Below, piece after piece: positions 47,495 to 56,175 of a DNA stretch of 64,000 nt. The DNA lies in NCBI RefSeq assembly GCF_036689865.1, contig NZ_JBAHUQ010000008.1:62001-126000 (forward strand), written 5' to 3'. The position numbers were made by a program, and so were the translations under genes. Each line of letters opens with the position of its first letter. The first letter of the stretch is position 1. This stretch comes from Magnetococcus sp. PR-3. GTDB lineage: Bacteria > Pseudomonadota > Magnetococcia > Magnetococcales > Magnetococcaceae. Under the pieces are notes generated by a model. It was given only the letters and a program-made list of their open reading frames with translations, searched no databases and was not told where the DNA came from.

Positions 47495-50461
47495 ATGACC
47501 AAGCGTATGCTGGTAGATGCCACCCATCCTGAAGAGGTGCGCGTCGCTATTGTCCACGATCAACGCCTGATTGATCTGGATATCGAAACCTGCACCAAGG
47601 CTCAGATCAAAGGCAACATCTACCTGGGCAGGGTTACCCGGGTCGAGCCCTCTCTACAAGCAGCCTTTGTAGACTTTAACGGTGGACGGCAGGGTTTCCT
47701 CTCCGTCAACGACGTTAACCCCAAATACTACCCTGTGCAAGAGCCCCCAGAACCTCAAGAACCTTCTGAAGCCCCTCCCGAACAACCCGCCTCAACTCAG
47801 CCTGCTGAACAAACGGAACAGCCTTCGGAATCGGCACCAGAAAACAGCGAACAACCCTCTTTGCAACCCGTGATAGCAGATGAACAAACGGAACAAGAGG
47901 AGCAAAAAGCTGAGACGGCAAAGGTTACATCTGAGCCTGAAGAAAACAGCGCAACTGGGGAACCAGGTAACACAGAAGAGCCGCCTACAGAGGCTATAGC
48001 TGAAAACAAAGCCAAAGAGCCCTCTCAAAGCGATAAAGACAAAGGTGGTGGCCGCCGCCGCCGGGGCAACGACCGCGGTGGCCGTGGTCGCCGTCGCCAA
48101 ATCCCTATTCAGGATATCTTGAAAAAAGGTCAACTCCTGCTGTTGCAGGTGGTTAAAGAGGCACGCGGAACCAAAGGCGCCTCCTTAACCACCAACATCT
48201 CCCTGGCAGGGCGCTATACCGTTTTGCTCCCTGAAAACTCAGGTGGTGGTGGTATTTCCCGTAAAATCATGGATAACCAGGCTCGAAAAGCCTTGAAGAC
48301 CATGCTTGCCAGCATGGAAATTCCCCAAGAGGTTAGCCTGATCATCCGTACTGCAGGTATGGAACGCACCAAGCGTGAGATCACACGGGATATGAGCTAC
48401 CTGACCCGTTTATGGAAAACCATTCAGGACAAAGTGGAGACCTGTAATGGTCCTGCTTTAATCCATGAAGAGGGCGACCTGATTATCCGTACTATTCGGG
48501 ATCTCTACTCCACAGAAATGGAAGAGATTCTGATTGAAGGCAATGAAGCTTACCGCCGTGGTAAGGATTTCATGCGACTGCTGATGCCCCGTTATGTCAA
48601 AGCGGTTCAACCTTATAAAGATCGCATTCCTCTTTTCTCCCGTTATCAGGTAGAGCATCAAATTGAATCGATGCATGAGCGTACCATTTCGCTCAAATCT
48701 GGTGGATACCTGGTTATTGAACCAACGGAAGCTTTGGTCTCCATTGATATCAACTCAGGGCGATCAACCAAAGAGAAGAATGTAGAAAACACCGCCTTTA
48801 AAACCAATATGCAGGCTGTTGATGAGATCGCACGCCAGCTACGCCTAAGAGATTTAGGTGGGCTGGTTGTCATTGATTTCATTGATATGGAAGAAAAAAA
48901 GCACAACAGCGAAGTAGAAAAACGCCTGAAAGAGGCTTTAAAAGGCGATCGCGCCAAAATCCAGCTCGGGAAAATTTCCCAGTTTGGTCTCATGGAGCTT
49001 TCGCGCCAACGTATGAAACCGGCTTTCAATGAGAGTAACCGTGAGGTTTGCCCGCGCTGCACAGGTCTGGGAACCATTCGTTCGGTAGAATCCACAGCCA
49101 TTCGCCTGTTCCGTTGTATTGAAGAAGATACAAGTAGCGGTCGCTTTTCTAAGCTTATCTACCATGCACCTGCCGATGTTGCCAACTATCTGCACAACCA
49201 TAAACGCAGACAGATGGTCGAGCTGGAAATTGAGAATGATCTTGAGCTTCTGATCGAGATTGACCCTGAGCTACAGACCCCTCATTTCCGTAAAGATCGC
49301 GTGGCACGCACCTCACAAGAAGAGCCCAATAAAGAGCGTGAAGCCAAAGAGGAAAGCAGCCCAGCCGTTCAGCCGTCGGAAGGTGAAGAAAAGAGTAGCG
49401 AGACACCTGAAGCAGGTGAAGAGGGCAAATCTGAAGGTAAAAAACGCAAGCGCCGCCGTAAACGCAAGCGTAATCGTGATCGTACAGATGGTGCTCCAGG
49501 TGAAGAGCAGCAGGAACAGAGTGGTGATAGCCCCACCCAAGAGACAGAGAGCTCTGAAGTGGTCGGTGAGACAAATGATGGTGAAGCCAGCGAAGGTGAA
49601 GCCAGTGAAGGTGAAGCATCCGCCTCTGATACTGCAGATAGCAGCGGAGACTCACCCAGCAAAAAACGTCGCCGCCGCCGTCGCCGTCGTCGGGCTGCTT
49701 CTCAGGAGGAGCAAGCCCAGACAACAGAAGCGGTCGAACAAAGTTCCGAGGCACCACAGCCACCGAGCCATGAAGAGGCCAAGCCGGTTGAGGTATCTAC
49801 CTCTTCTAATGAGCCCCCTCCTCCTCCTCTACTGATTGAGGAGCAGCCGGACACACCTCAGCCTGTCTTGGTTGTACCAGAGCCAGACACCCCTCAACCC
49901 AGCATGTTTGAACCTGCTGTTGAGGCAAAAGCTGAACCTCAACCCGCTATTCAGCCTGTGGTTGAAGAGGCTGCCGCAGAAGAGGCCCCGGCCAAAGCTG
50001 TGAAAAAACCCGTGCGTAAACGGAGAAAGCCTGCGGCAAAAAAGGTTGCGGCTGAAGAGACCACAACGGAAGAGTCGGCCGAACAGCCTAAAACGGATGA
50101 GGCATCACCTACAGCTGATCAAGCAGCTGAGGAGAAGCCAAAACGTCGGCGACGGACCACGACCCCTCGCAAAAAGGCTGCCCCTAAAAAGAGCACAGAA
50201 GAGGCGACACCCGCAGAACAGTCTGAGACTGAGGTAAGCGCAGAAGCTTCATCAACACCAAGTGATGATGAGCCAGAGGTTAAGAAAAAACCAGCGGCAC
50301 GCAAACCTCGCAAACGGGCAACCACCACCACCCGCAAACGCGCCCCTAAAAAAGCGGCCAAACCAAAGAGTGATGGTGACGAAGCGAGCACAGAAAAAGC
50401 TGAAAGCCCAGCAAAAGAGCCGACAACGACGGCTGAAAGCCCTTCGACTGATACAGAGTAA
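47495..50461 (+). CDS. rne: Ribonuclease E
   Basis: This is a 988-aa endoribonuclease. MTKRMLVDATHPEEVRVAIV and INSGRSTKEKNVE are characteristic, along with the catalytic Asp in SIDINSGR and VIDFIDME and the zinc link CPRCTGLG. An insertion of some 135 residues, rich in Pro, Glu, Gln and ending in RRRRGNDRGGRGRRRQ, splits the N-terminal S1 domain, as in some Alphaproteobacteria. The C-terminal third (from about 610) is a disordered scaffold with Arg-rich RNA-binding patches and an internal GEASEGEASEGEAS repeat. It should organise the degradosome. The S1 insertion is unusually long. Confidence 0.95.
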   Translation: MTKRMLVDATHPEEVRVAIVHDQRLIDLDIETCTKAQIKGNIYLGRVTRVEPSLQAAFVDFNGGRQGFLSVNDVNPKYYPVQEPPEPQEPSEAPPEQPASTQPAEQTEQPSESAPENSEQPSLQPVIADEQTEQEEQKAETAKVTSEPEENSATGEPGNTEEPPTEAIAENKAKEPSQSDKDKGGGRRRRGNDRGGRGRRRQIPIQDILKKGQLLLLQVVKEARGTKGASLTTNISLAGRYTVLLPENSGGGGISRKIMDNQARKALKTMLASMEIPQEVSLIIRTAGMERTKREITRDMSYLTRLWKTIQDKVETCNGPALIHEEGDLIIRTIRDLYSTEMEEILIEGNEAYRRGKDFMRLLMPRYVKAVQPYKDRIPLFSRYQVEHQIESMHERTISLKSGGYLVIEPTEALVSIDINSGRSTKEKNVENTAFKTNMQAVDEIARQLRLRDLGGLVVIDFIDMEEKKHNSEVEKRLKEALKGDRAKIQLGKISQFGLMELSRQRMKPAFNESNREVCPRCTGLGTIRSVESTAIRLFRCIEEDTSSGRFSKLIYHAPADVANYLHNHKRRQMVELEIENDLELLIEIDPELQTPHFRKDRVARTSQEEPNKEREAKEESSPAVQPSEGEEKSSETPEAGEEGKSEGKKRKRRRKRKRNRDRTDGAPGEEQQEQSGDSPTQETESSEVVGETNDGEASEGEASEGEASASDTADSSGDSPSKKRRRRRRRRRAASQEEQAQTTEAVEQSSEAPQPPSHEEAKPVEVSTSSNEPPPPPLLIEEQPDTPQPVLVVPEPDTPQPSMFEPAVEAKAEPQPAIQPVVEEAAAEEAPAKAVKKPVRKRRKPAAKKVAAEETTTEESAEQPKTDEASPTADQAAEEKPKRRRRTTTPRKKAAPKKSTEEATPAEQSETEVSAEASSTPSDDEPEVKKKPAARKPRKRATTTTRKRAPKKAAKPKSDGDEASTEKAESPAKEPTTTAESPSTDTE

Positions 50462-50490
50462 AAACACACTTCAGTTGACATGCACAAAAA

Positions 50491-50528
50491 GAGACGGCGC
50501 GATTCTTTAATCGCGCCGTCTCTTTTTT
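50491..50528 (+). terminator. Rho-independent terminator of rne
   Basis: A 14-bp stem (GAGACGGCGCGATT with AATCGCGCCGTCTC) and a CTTT loop are followed by a T run 30 bases past the rne stop. Confidence 0.92.
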
Positions 50529-50548
50529 TATGACATCGCTTAAGGCAT

Positions 50549-50582
50549 AAAAAAAGGAGAACCTAAAAGGTTCTCCTTTTTT
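50549..50582 (-). terminator. Terminator shared between rne and rpsU ends
   Basis: AGGAGAACC and GGTTCTCCT pair across TAAA with flanking A and T runs. It serves the minus-strand rpsU gene and, being symmetric, could act for rne too. Confidence 0.85.
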
Positions 50583-50625
50583 ACAGCCATGTTTGATGTG
50601 GATAGACCCACACAAGCATGTTTTC

Positions 50626-50829
50626 TTACAGAAGCCCAGCCAGAGAAGCGCGGCGCAGCTTCTTACGCAGACGACGAATCGCCTCGGCCTTCTTACGACG
50701 GCGGCGCTCGGAGGGCTTTTCGAAGAACTTGCGTTTCTTCATCTCGCGGAACATCCCCTCGCGGTTCATCTTCTTCTTCAGAACGCGAATAGCTTGGTCC
50801 ACATTGTTATCATAGACATCAACCCGCAC
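50626..50829 (-). CDS. rpsU: 30S ribosomal protein S21
   Basis: This 67-aa basic protein matches bS21: [42 protein letters not shown] and ending RRLRKKLRR. It aids initiation by binding the 30S platform. It is a single gene, convergent with rne. Confidence 0.96.
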   Translation of the reverse strand: MRVDVYDNNVDQAIRVLKKKMNREGMFREMKKRKFFEKPSERRRRKKAEAIRRLRKKLRRASLAGLL

Positions 50830-51132
50830 AGTACATCACCCCCTCTCAAGGTTTGGTTTGGGTTGTATGGAATAATCCATTAAATAAAGAAGCGCGCATA
50901 CTAGCGGTTCACCCCGCCTAATGCAAGGAGAAAGCGACCCTTTTTTGATAAATATGAGATGATTTAACGCAACCATGCCGTATTAGGTCAAACAGAGATT
51001 CGGTCATCCATTTGCAACTTATTGAAAATTGAATTATTCTAAGAATAGTAAGTTGCCTAGAATGATAACGGTTGATCGAATGGAAACCTCGTAAAAATCA
51101 ACGGGGAACCCATTTTCAAGAGGGGAAACATT

Positions 51133-51411
51133 ATGGCCATTTCTGGTGTAATGGTAGGTGGTAATCTTAATCTTGCGCAAAACGCCCGACGGCTGGATCA
51201 AAACCAGCTTAACGTCAATGATATCACAGCATCTAGACAACAAACCTTAGCGGCTGATCAAACAGGACTAAACGAAAGCACCCGTCGTGTCCACAGCCTT
51301 ACCCGTACTGGGGATGATGGCTTTATGGCTGAAAATGCCAGCAAAGTGGTACAGCCAGATGTAAATACGAGCGCTGCCCGCCCCGGGGGCATTATTGATA
51401 TCTTTGTATAA
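51133..51411 (+). CDS. Small unknown protein of 92 aa
   Basis: ATG at 51133 follows a strong AGAGGGGA ribosome-binding site. The protein is Asn/Gln/Thr-rich and has no membrane span (MAISGVMVGGNLNLAQNARRLDQ...). Its length and N-terminus recall small flagellar-rod-like proteins, but no motif proves this. It has a good terminator. Its role is unknown; the TPR-sulfotransferase gene follows. Confidence 0.6.
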   Translation: MAISGVMVGGNLNLAQNARRLDQNQLNVNDITASRQQTLAADQTGLNESTRRVHSLTRTGDDGFMAENASKVVQPDVNTSAARPGGIIDIFV

Positions 51412-51441
51412 GCTCTCTCCTTCCGTCAGAGCCTATATCAC

Positions 51442-51478
51442 AAAAAGGCCTTGTACCCATTCGGTACAGGGCCTTTTT
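51442..51478 (+). terminator. Rho-independent terminator after the 92-aa gene
   Basis: AAAAAGGCC, TGTACC and GGTACA, GGCCTTTTT pair with a small bulge; a T run follows. It lies 31 bases past the stop. Confidence 0.85.
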
Positions 51479-51554
51479 GCATCTCATCAGAGGCACAGGA
51501 ATGGCTTTTGCATTCTAAAGCAGCAGCTTTTAATCATTAAATGAGGATGCAAAC

Positions 51555-52922
51555 ATGGCCGCGAGCGATACCACACAGGGCAACCAAGATGCGATGCTTC
51601 TGCTCTATCGAACGGCACTGCTCGCCCACAAACATGGGGATTATCAAAAGGCCGCAAAGAACTATCAACAACTGTTAGCCCATGACCCCAATCGTTCAGA
51701 CATCTTGCTGCATCTCTCACACCTGGCAAAAGAGCTTAACGATCAAGATGCCGAACGGGACTATCTCAACAAATACCTCCAATTGGTGCCCACAGACCCT
51801 CATGCTTTAATACGTCAGGGTCATTTGTTCTGTTTACTCGCCCACCAGAAAAAGATGGGGCTTGAGTACCTACTGGCTGCAAAAAAGTATGCCTCAGCCA
51901 ACAATGAGGTCTACCACCAGTTAGGTGCAGCTTATCTAAAGCATGAATATTATGAACAGAGTATAGAAGCTTTTAAACAAGAGCTCATGGTCAACCCTGC
52001 CAATACAAAAAGTCATATGGGGTTAGCCTTGGCCTATCTTCGCCATGATCAGGAACAGCTAAGCCGGCCACACTTTCAACAGGTCCTTAAAACAGACCCT
52101 ACCTTAGTAAAGACCCATCTCCCGACCCATCAGAATGTTCCCCACCCTACGGAAGCAAAAGGGGGGGCAGGCCCCAAGCATAAATTTGTGATCTGTTCTT
52201 ACCCCAAGTGTGGAACCTATTTACTCTCAGATGTGATGCGTAGCCTAACAGGCCTACAACACCACTGGCCTTCAGAAGGTATGCAGGCCATAGCTCCCGA
52301 ACTGTATCAAAATATTCCAGCACAACATTTTCTGTTAGGCCACTGGTTCCCTGATCCTGAATTTGTCGCCTATTTAAAAACAAACGACTATCGGGTCATT
52401 GTACAGCTACGTGACCCAAGGGATCAGCTTGTCTCTTTTTACCATTACCAAAGCAAAACACTGTCTCACCACAGCAATCAAATGGGCAATTTATTAAGGA
52501 ACATCAGCCAAAAGCAGGCTCTAAGCCTTTTATTGGCAGGCAGCTCCTTTGCCGAGCACGCCTCACTCTCCCTCACTGCGGCCATGGTGCAGTGGGTTGA
52601 GAGCTGGCAAAAGACCGACCTACCGATCCTCTTTACCCGTTTTGAAGATATGGTTAACCACAAAGCAGAGGCAGTTGGCCAACTGGCAGACTTTATTGGG
52701 ATGCCCTACCATCAATCTGACCTAGATCGTGTCATTCAAGAAACAGCCTTCGAAGCCAAATCCCAAACACTAAGCAATGAGCAAGAGCCCCAAGGCTTTA
52801 AACGAAAAGGGCAAGCAGGAGATTGGCAGTCGCATTTTGATGATGATCTTAAGCACCTGACCAAAACGTTGATCGGCATGCATTTAATCGGCTGGGGATA
52901 CGAAGAGGATTTTAACTGGTAG
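51555..52922 (+). CDS. TPR protein with sulfotransferase domain
   Basis: This 455-aa cytosolic protein has about four TPRs in residues 1-185 and a PAPS-dependent sulfotransferase domain from 210. The 5'-phosphosulfate loop appears as SYPKCGTYLLSD near 215 and the 3'-phosphate motif as LRDPRDQLVSFYHY near 283. Downstream, FEDMVNHK and the C-terminal loop support the fold. It likely transfers sulfate from PAPS to a carbohydrate or protein; the acceptor is unknown. The TPR-plus-transferase layout mirrors the TPR-glycosyltransferase at 12-14.5 kb. Confidence 0.85.
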   Translation: MAASDTTQGNQDAMLLLYRTALLAHKHGDYQKAAKNYQQLLAHDPNRSDILLHLSHLAKELNDQDAERDYLNKYLQLVPTDPHALIRQGHLFCLLAHQKKMGLEYLLAAKKYASANNEVYHQLGAAYLKHEYYEQSIEAFKQELMVNPANTKSHMGLALAYLRHDQEQLSRPHFQQVLKTDPTLVKTHLPTHQNVPHPTEAKGGAGPKHKFVICSYPKCGTYLLSDVMRSLTGLQHHWPSEGMQAIAPELYQNIPAQHFLLGHWFPDPEFVAYLKTNDYRVIVQLRDPRDQLVSFYHYQSKTLSHHSNQMGNLLRNISQKQALSLLLAGSSFAEHASLSLTAAMVQWVESWQKTDLPILFTRFEDMVNHKAEAVGQLADFIGMPYHQSDLDRVIQETAFEAKSQTLSNEQEPQGFKRKGQAGDWQSHFDDDLKHLTKTLIGMHLIGWGYEEDFNW

Positions 52923-52940
52923 GTGTTGCACAGAACCCCT

Positions 52941-52992
52941 AACCAAACCAGGAGTTCTGTGGTAAAGACACAGAACCCCTGCTGGTTGGGTT
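52941..52992. terminator. Long inverted repeat between convergent genes
   Basis: AACCAAACCAG, GTTCTGTG and their near-perfect partners CACAGAAC, CTGGTTGGGTT fold into one long stem. It lies after the sulfotransferase stop and reaches the stop codon of the convergent degP-type gene, so it probably terminates transcripts from both sides. Confidence 0.65.
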
Positions 52993-54472
52993 ATTTTACT
53001 TTTATGGGGATAAACAGTGGCTCACCATTACGGATGACATAGACCAAGGTCATGCTGTTTTTCTTAACCGTATTCAGCGCGCCAGCAAGATCATCTATGC
53101 TTTTTATCGTCTTGCGGTTGAACTGGGTAATGACATCCCCACGGTTTAAGCCCGCTGTTTGACCACTGCTGTCACCATGCACAGTGGTAATGACGACCCC
53201 CTGAATATCTTCAGGCAGCTTTAAACGTTTAACAAGCGCACTATCCATCTCTGCAACCGTCAAACCAAGCCGCTCTTTGATGGCAGCCCCATCGCTCTTT
53301 TCAGGCTCTTTACCAGATTGACCGGAACGGGAACCCTTACCTTTTTTTCCATCATTCAACTTGGCAATGCGTACCCACAGGGTGCGCTCTTTACCCCCGC
53401 GTTTAACCTTAACCGGCACCCGGGCCCCTACAGGCGTATTGGCAACAATAGCAGGCAAGGTGTTCATCTTGGTAACATGCTTACCGTTGAAGGAGATGAT
53501 GACATCTTCTGAGCGAATCCCCGCTTTTGCTGCTGGGCTTTTTTCGATCACCTCAGCCACCAGCGCACCTGACCGGTCATCCAACTGCAAGGCTTCTGCT
53601 AGCTCTTTGGTAATGGTCTGAATACGTACCCCTAGCCAACCCCGCTCAACATGACCATTGCTTTTAAGCTGCTCCATCACATTACTGGCCAGATTAACCG
53701 GAATGGCAAACCCGACACCAACACTACCGCCCCCACGGGAGTAGATCGCGGTATTAATCCCCACCACTTCACCATCCAGATTAAACAGAGGGCCACCCGA
53801 GTTACCGGGATTAATGGCCGCATCGGTCTGGATAAAATTATCGTAGGGACCGGCGCCGATCACACGCCCCTTGGCAGAGATGATCCCTGCTGTCACCGTG
53901 GCTTCTAAACCAAACGGATTACCAATGGCCATCACCCAAGATCCTACCTCAGCACGGGAAGAGTTCCCTAATTTCGCCACGGCAAGAGGTTTATCCGCGC
54001 GAATTCGAATCAGTGCCAGATCTGTTTTTTTGTCTTTGCCCACAACCTCTGCACGGTACTCACTCTCATCATGCAGCTTTACGGTAATCTCCGTCGCTTT
54101 ATCAATGACATGATAGTTGGTCAGAATATATCCGCTGGCATCAACAATGACCCCTGAACCCAGTGAGTTGGACTTAAAAGAACGCCCTTGATCAGGTAAG
54201 CGGTCAAAAAAATGCTTAAACAGCTCCTCAAAGGGTGTACCTTCAAAATCTTTTCGCTTCTTACCATCTGGCGATTTACTCTGACGTTTGACCGATTGGG
54301 TGGTACTGATATTGACCACCACCGGTTTCAACTTTTTAACCAATGGCACCAAATTGGGAAATCCAGCTTTGGCATGGGAGGCTTGTACACCCCCAAACAT
54401 AGCTAGGGAAACCGCAAAGATGACCAATAGGATACGGTAAAAAGGGGACAAAGCAGATGTCATGGATTTCAC
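52991..54472 (-). CDS. degP: Periplasmic serine protease DegP/DegQ-like (HtrA)
   Basis: This 493-aa protein has a signal peptide (to about residue 35), a trypsin-like domain with triad His121, Asp151, Ser225 (GNSGGP), and two PDZ domains (about 270-365 and 390-490). It degrades or refolds damaged envelope proteins. It is the last gene of rpoE-rseC-degP on the minus strand. A second Met (residue 4, MTSAL) is the other possible start. Confidence 0.93.
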   Translation of the reverse strand: MKSMTSALSPFYRILLVIFAVSLAMFGGVQASHAKAGFPNLVPLVKKLKPVVVNISTTQSVKRQSKSPDGKKRKDFEGTPFEELFKHFFDRLPDQGRSFKSNSLGSGVIVDASGYILTNYHVIDKATEITVKLHDESEYRAEVVGKDKKTDLALIRIRADKPLAVAKLGNSSRAEVGSWVMAIGNPFGLEATVTAGIISAKGRVIGAGPYDNFIQTDAAINPGNSGGPLFNLDGEVVGINTAIYSRGGGSVGVGFAIPVNLASNVMEQLKSNGHVERGWLGVRIQTITKELAEALQLDDRSGALVAEVIEKSPAAKAGIRSEDVIISFNGKHVTKMNTLPAIVANTPVGARVPVKVKRGGKERTLWVRIAKLNDGKKGKGSRSGQSGKEPEKSDGAAIKERLGLTVAEMDSALVKRLKLPEDIQGVVITTVHGDSSGQTAGLNRGDVITQFNRKTIKSIDDLAGALNTVKKNSMTLVYVIRNGEPLFIPIKVK

Positions 54473-54604
54473 CCTCTAAACGGATAAGCGCACTGAGCCC
54501 GGTAAAAAAACATACCTCGGCAGCACGAGCTAATGTTTAGTCTCATACAAGTAACGACTGATATGCCTTAAACGTTAGAAGGATCACAGATCCTTCGCAC
54601 TGTT

Positions 54605-55084
54605 TCAGGCAGAAGGTACAATAGGAATACGGGTAGCGTGGACAATTGTACGGACAACAGGCATATCGTCAGGCTTGATATCCTGACCAGCATAGTAGCG
54701 ACGCATCCACATGAAGACCCCTCCTAGAGCAGCCAAACCACATAGAGCCCCCACCCCTTCCGCATTTTCTACCATCATGCCCATATTCAAACCAATACTG
54801 CGTACAAAGAGAGCCACAACGAAAAGCGCGATCAGGGGGAGCAGGTAGGCCATGAAGGAGGCCGAGAGAAAAGCACCTTCACGTATTTCTAAAACGACAT
54901 GATCCCCGCGTTTCGCGCCTGCTTCATTATAGGCACGGAACAGAATGGGTTTTTTACCCAGGCCACCAGAAAGCGTATTACAGCTACTTTCACCACCACA
55001 GTTGCCACAGGCACTTTTACGCTCGGTGGCAATAATGGCAAAATCACCTTCTAGCTCAACAACTTTACCTTGTTCTTGCATCAT
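54605..55084 (-). CDS. rseC: RseC/MucC-family sigma-E regulator
   Basis: This 159-aa protein resembles RseC: a Cys-rich N-terminus (CGNCGGESSCNTL), two hydrophobic spans near the middle (about 78-140) and MRRYYAGQD. The family influences sigma-E activity and SoxR reduction. The ATG at 55084 has a GAGG site; a TTG at 55099 is not preferred. It lies between rpoE and degP, as part of one gene group on the minus strand. rseA and rseB are absent from the group. Confidence 0.85.
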   Translation of the reverse strand: MMQEQGKVVELEGDFAIIATERKSACGNCGGESSCNTLSGGLGKKPILFRAYNEAGAKRGDHVVLEIREGAFLSASFMAYLLPLIALFVVALFVRSIGLNMGMMVENAEGVGALCGLAALGGVFMWMRRYYAGQDIKPDDMPVVRTIVHATRIPIVPSA

Positions 55085-55180
55085 GATCAGATACCTCAAC
55101 AGATGTGGGATTCAAGGCGTTTGAGTCTTGACTAAGGGAAAAGTTCGTCTAACCCTGAACAGGGCTATATAGAAATGTAC

Positions 55181-55774
55181 TTACAGTCCGTGATTGCCAG
55201 CCAGATTACCATTAGGTACATGGTCTTTTAGCTTATTGACGATCTCTTGCCGACCACGGAAAATACGTGAGCGTACCGTACCAATGGGGCAATCCATGAT
55301 CTCTGCAATCTCTTCGTAGGATTTACCTTCCAGATCGCGCAGAGCAATAGCCTGTTTCATGGTTGGGGCCAGCTCATCAATGGCAATTTTTAATGCATCC
55401 ATCAACTCGCCACGGAGCACCTGATTTTCAGGGGTATCGTAATCACGCAGCTGGGGAGAGAGTCGATCGGCATCTTCAAAGTCCAGGTCACTCATGGGGA
55501 CACCACGATCCTGGGACATCACAAAGTTTTTAGCCGTGTTAACCGCAATACGGTAGAGCCAAGTATAAAAAGCGGCATCGCCCCTAAAATGGTGCAAAGC
55601 ACGATAGGCCTTCAGGAAGGCCTCTTGCGTTAAGTCCTGAACACGCACAGGGTCTGAAACTGTACGGGAGATCACAGAGGCTACCCTGCCCTGGTATTTA
55701 CGTACCAGGACCTCATAGGCTTTTTTGTCGCCCTCTTTAGCCTTATCGACCAGGATGCTGTCCGCTTCGTTCAC
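55181..55774 (-). CDS. rpoE: ECF RNA polymerase sigma factor RpoE
   Basis: This 197-aa sigma factor has sigma-70 region 2 (LVDKAKEGDKKAYEVLVRKYQGRVASVI, DLTQEAFLKAYRALHHFRGDAAFYTWLYRIAVN) and region 4 (LRDLEGKSYEEIAEIMDCPIGTVRSRIFRGRQE). Start: GTG at 55774 with a CAGG ribosome-binding site gives near E. coli RpoE length; GTG at 55804 would add ten residues. It directs envelope-stress transcription. The nearest genes, rseC and degP, are its usual partners, but the anti-sigma genes rseA/rseB are not beside it. Confidence 0.92.
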   Translation of the reverse strand: MNEADSILVDKAKEGDKKAYEVLVRKYQGRVASVISRTVSDPVRVQDLTQEAFLKAYRALHHFRGDAAFYTWLYRIAVNTAKNFVMSQDRGVPMSDLDFEDADRLSPQLRDYDTPENQVLRGELMDALKIAIDELAPTMKQAIALRDLEGKSYEEIAEIMDCPIGTVRSRIFRGRQEIVNKLKDHVPNGNLAGNHGL

Positions 55775-56175
55775 GCCATTACCTGCCAGTTGCCAACGCG
55801 CCACCCCAATTAAGCCGAGGCGCCATTGATGAAATTGGGAGTCTGGATACTAGCATGGCTTCCAAGCATTTGCACCACCCGTATAGGGGGTTGCGATAAA
55901 TTTCTTTATTAGGCCACCTGTCATCATCCATCCCTATTTCAGGATGGAAACCGACTTATCCACCCAAACAAACGCGGTTTGCTTTGCACACCTGTCAGAT
56001 TGGAGTACAGTAGAGGACCGATTATGACGATAGTATGTCGGATAAATCACTGTTTGGAACCTCCTTATTACGATGACCTAAGGAGAGCTCCCTCTTAATA
56101 CCCTATCATTAAGGATGATCCCGTTTTATTAGGGTAATGCAGGCGAGCACGGTTCAAGGGGCTTTAAGGAATCTC
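55775..56175. other. Divergent region between rpoE and nadB
   Basis: About 400 bases hold the divergent promoters of rpoE and nadB. No specific operator or riboswitch was recognised. Confidence 0.4.
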
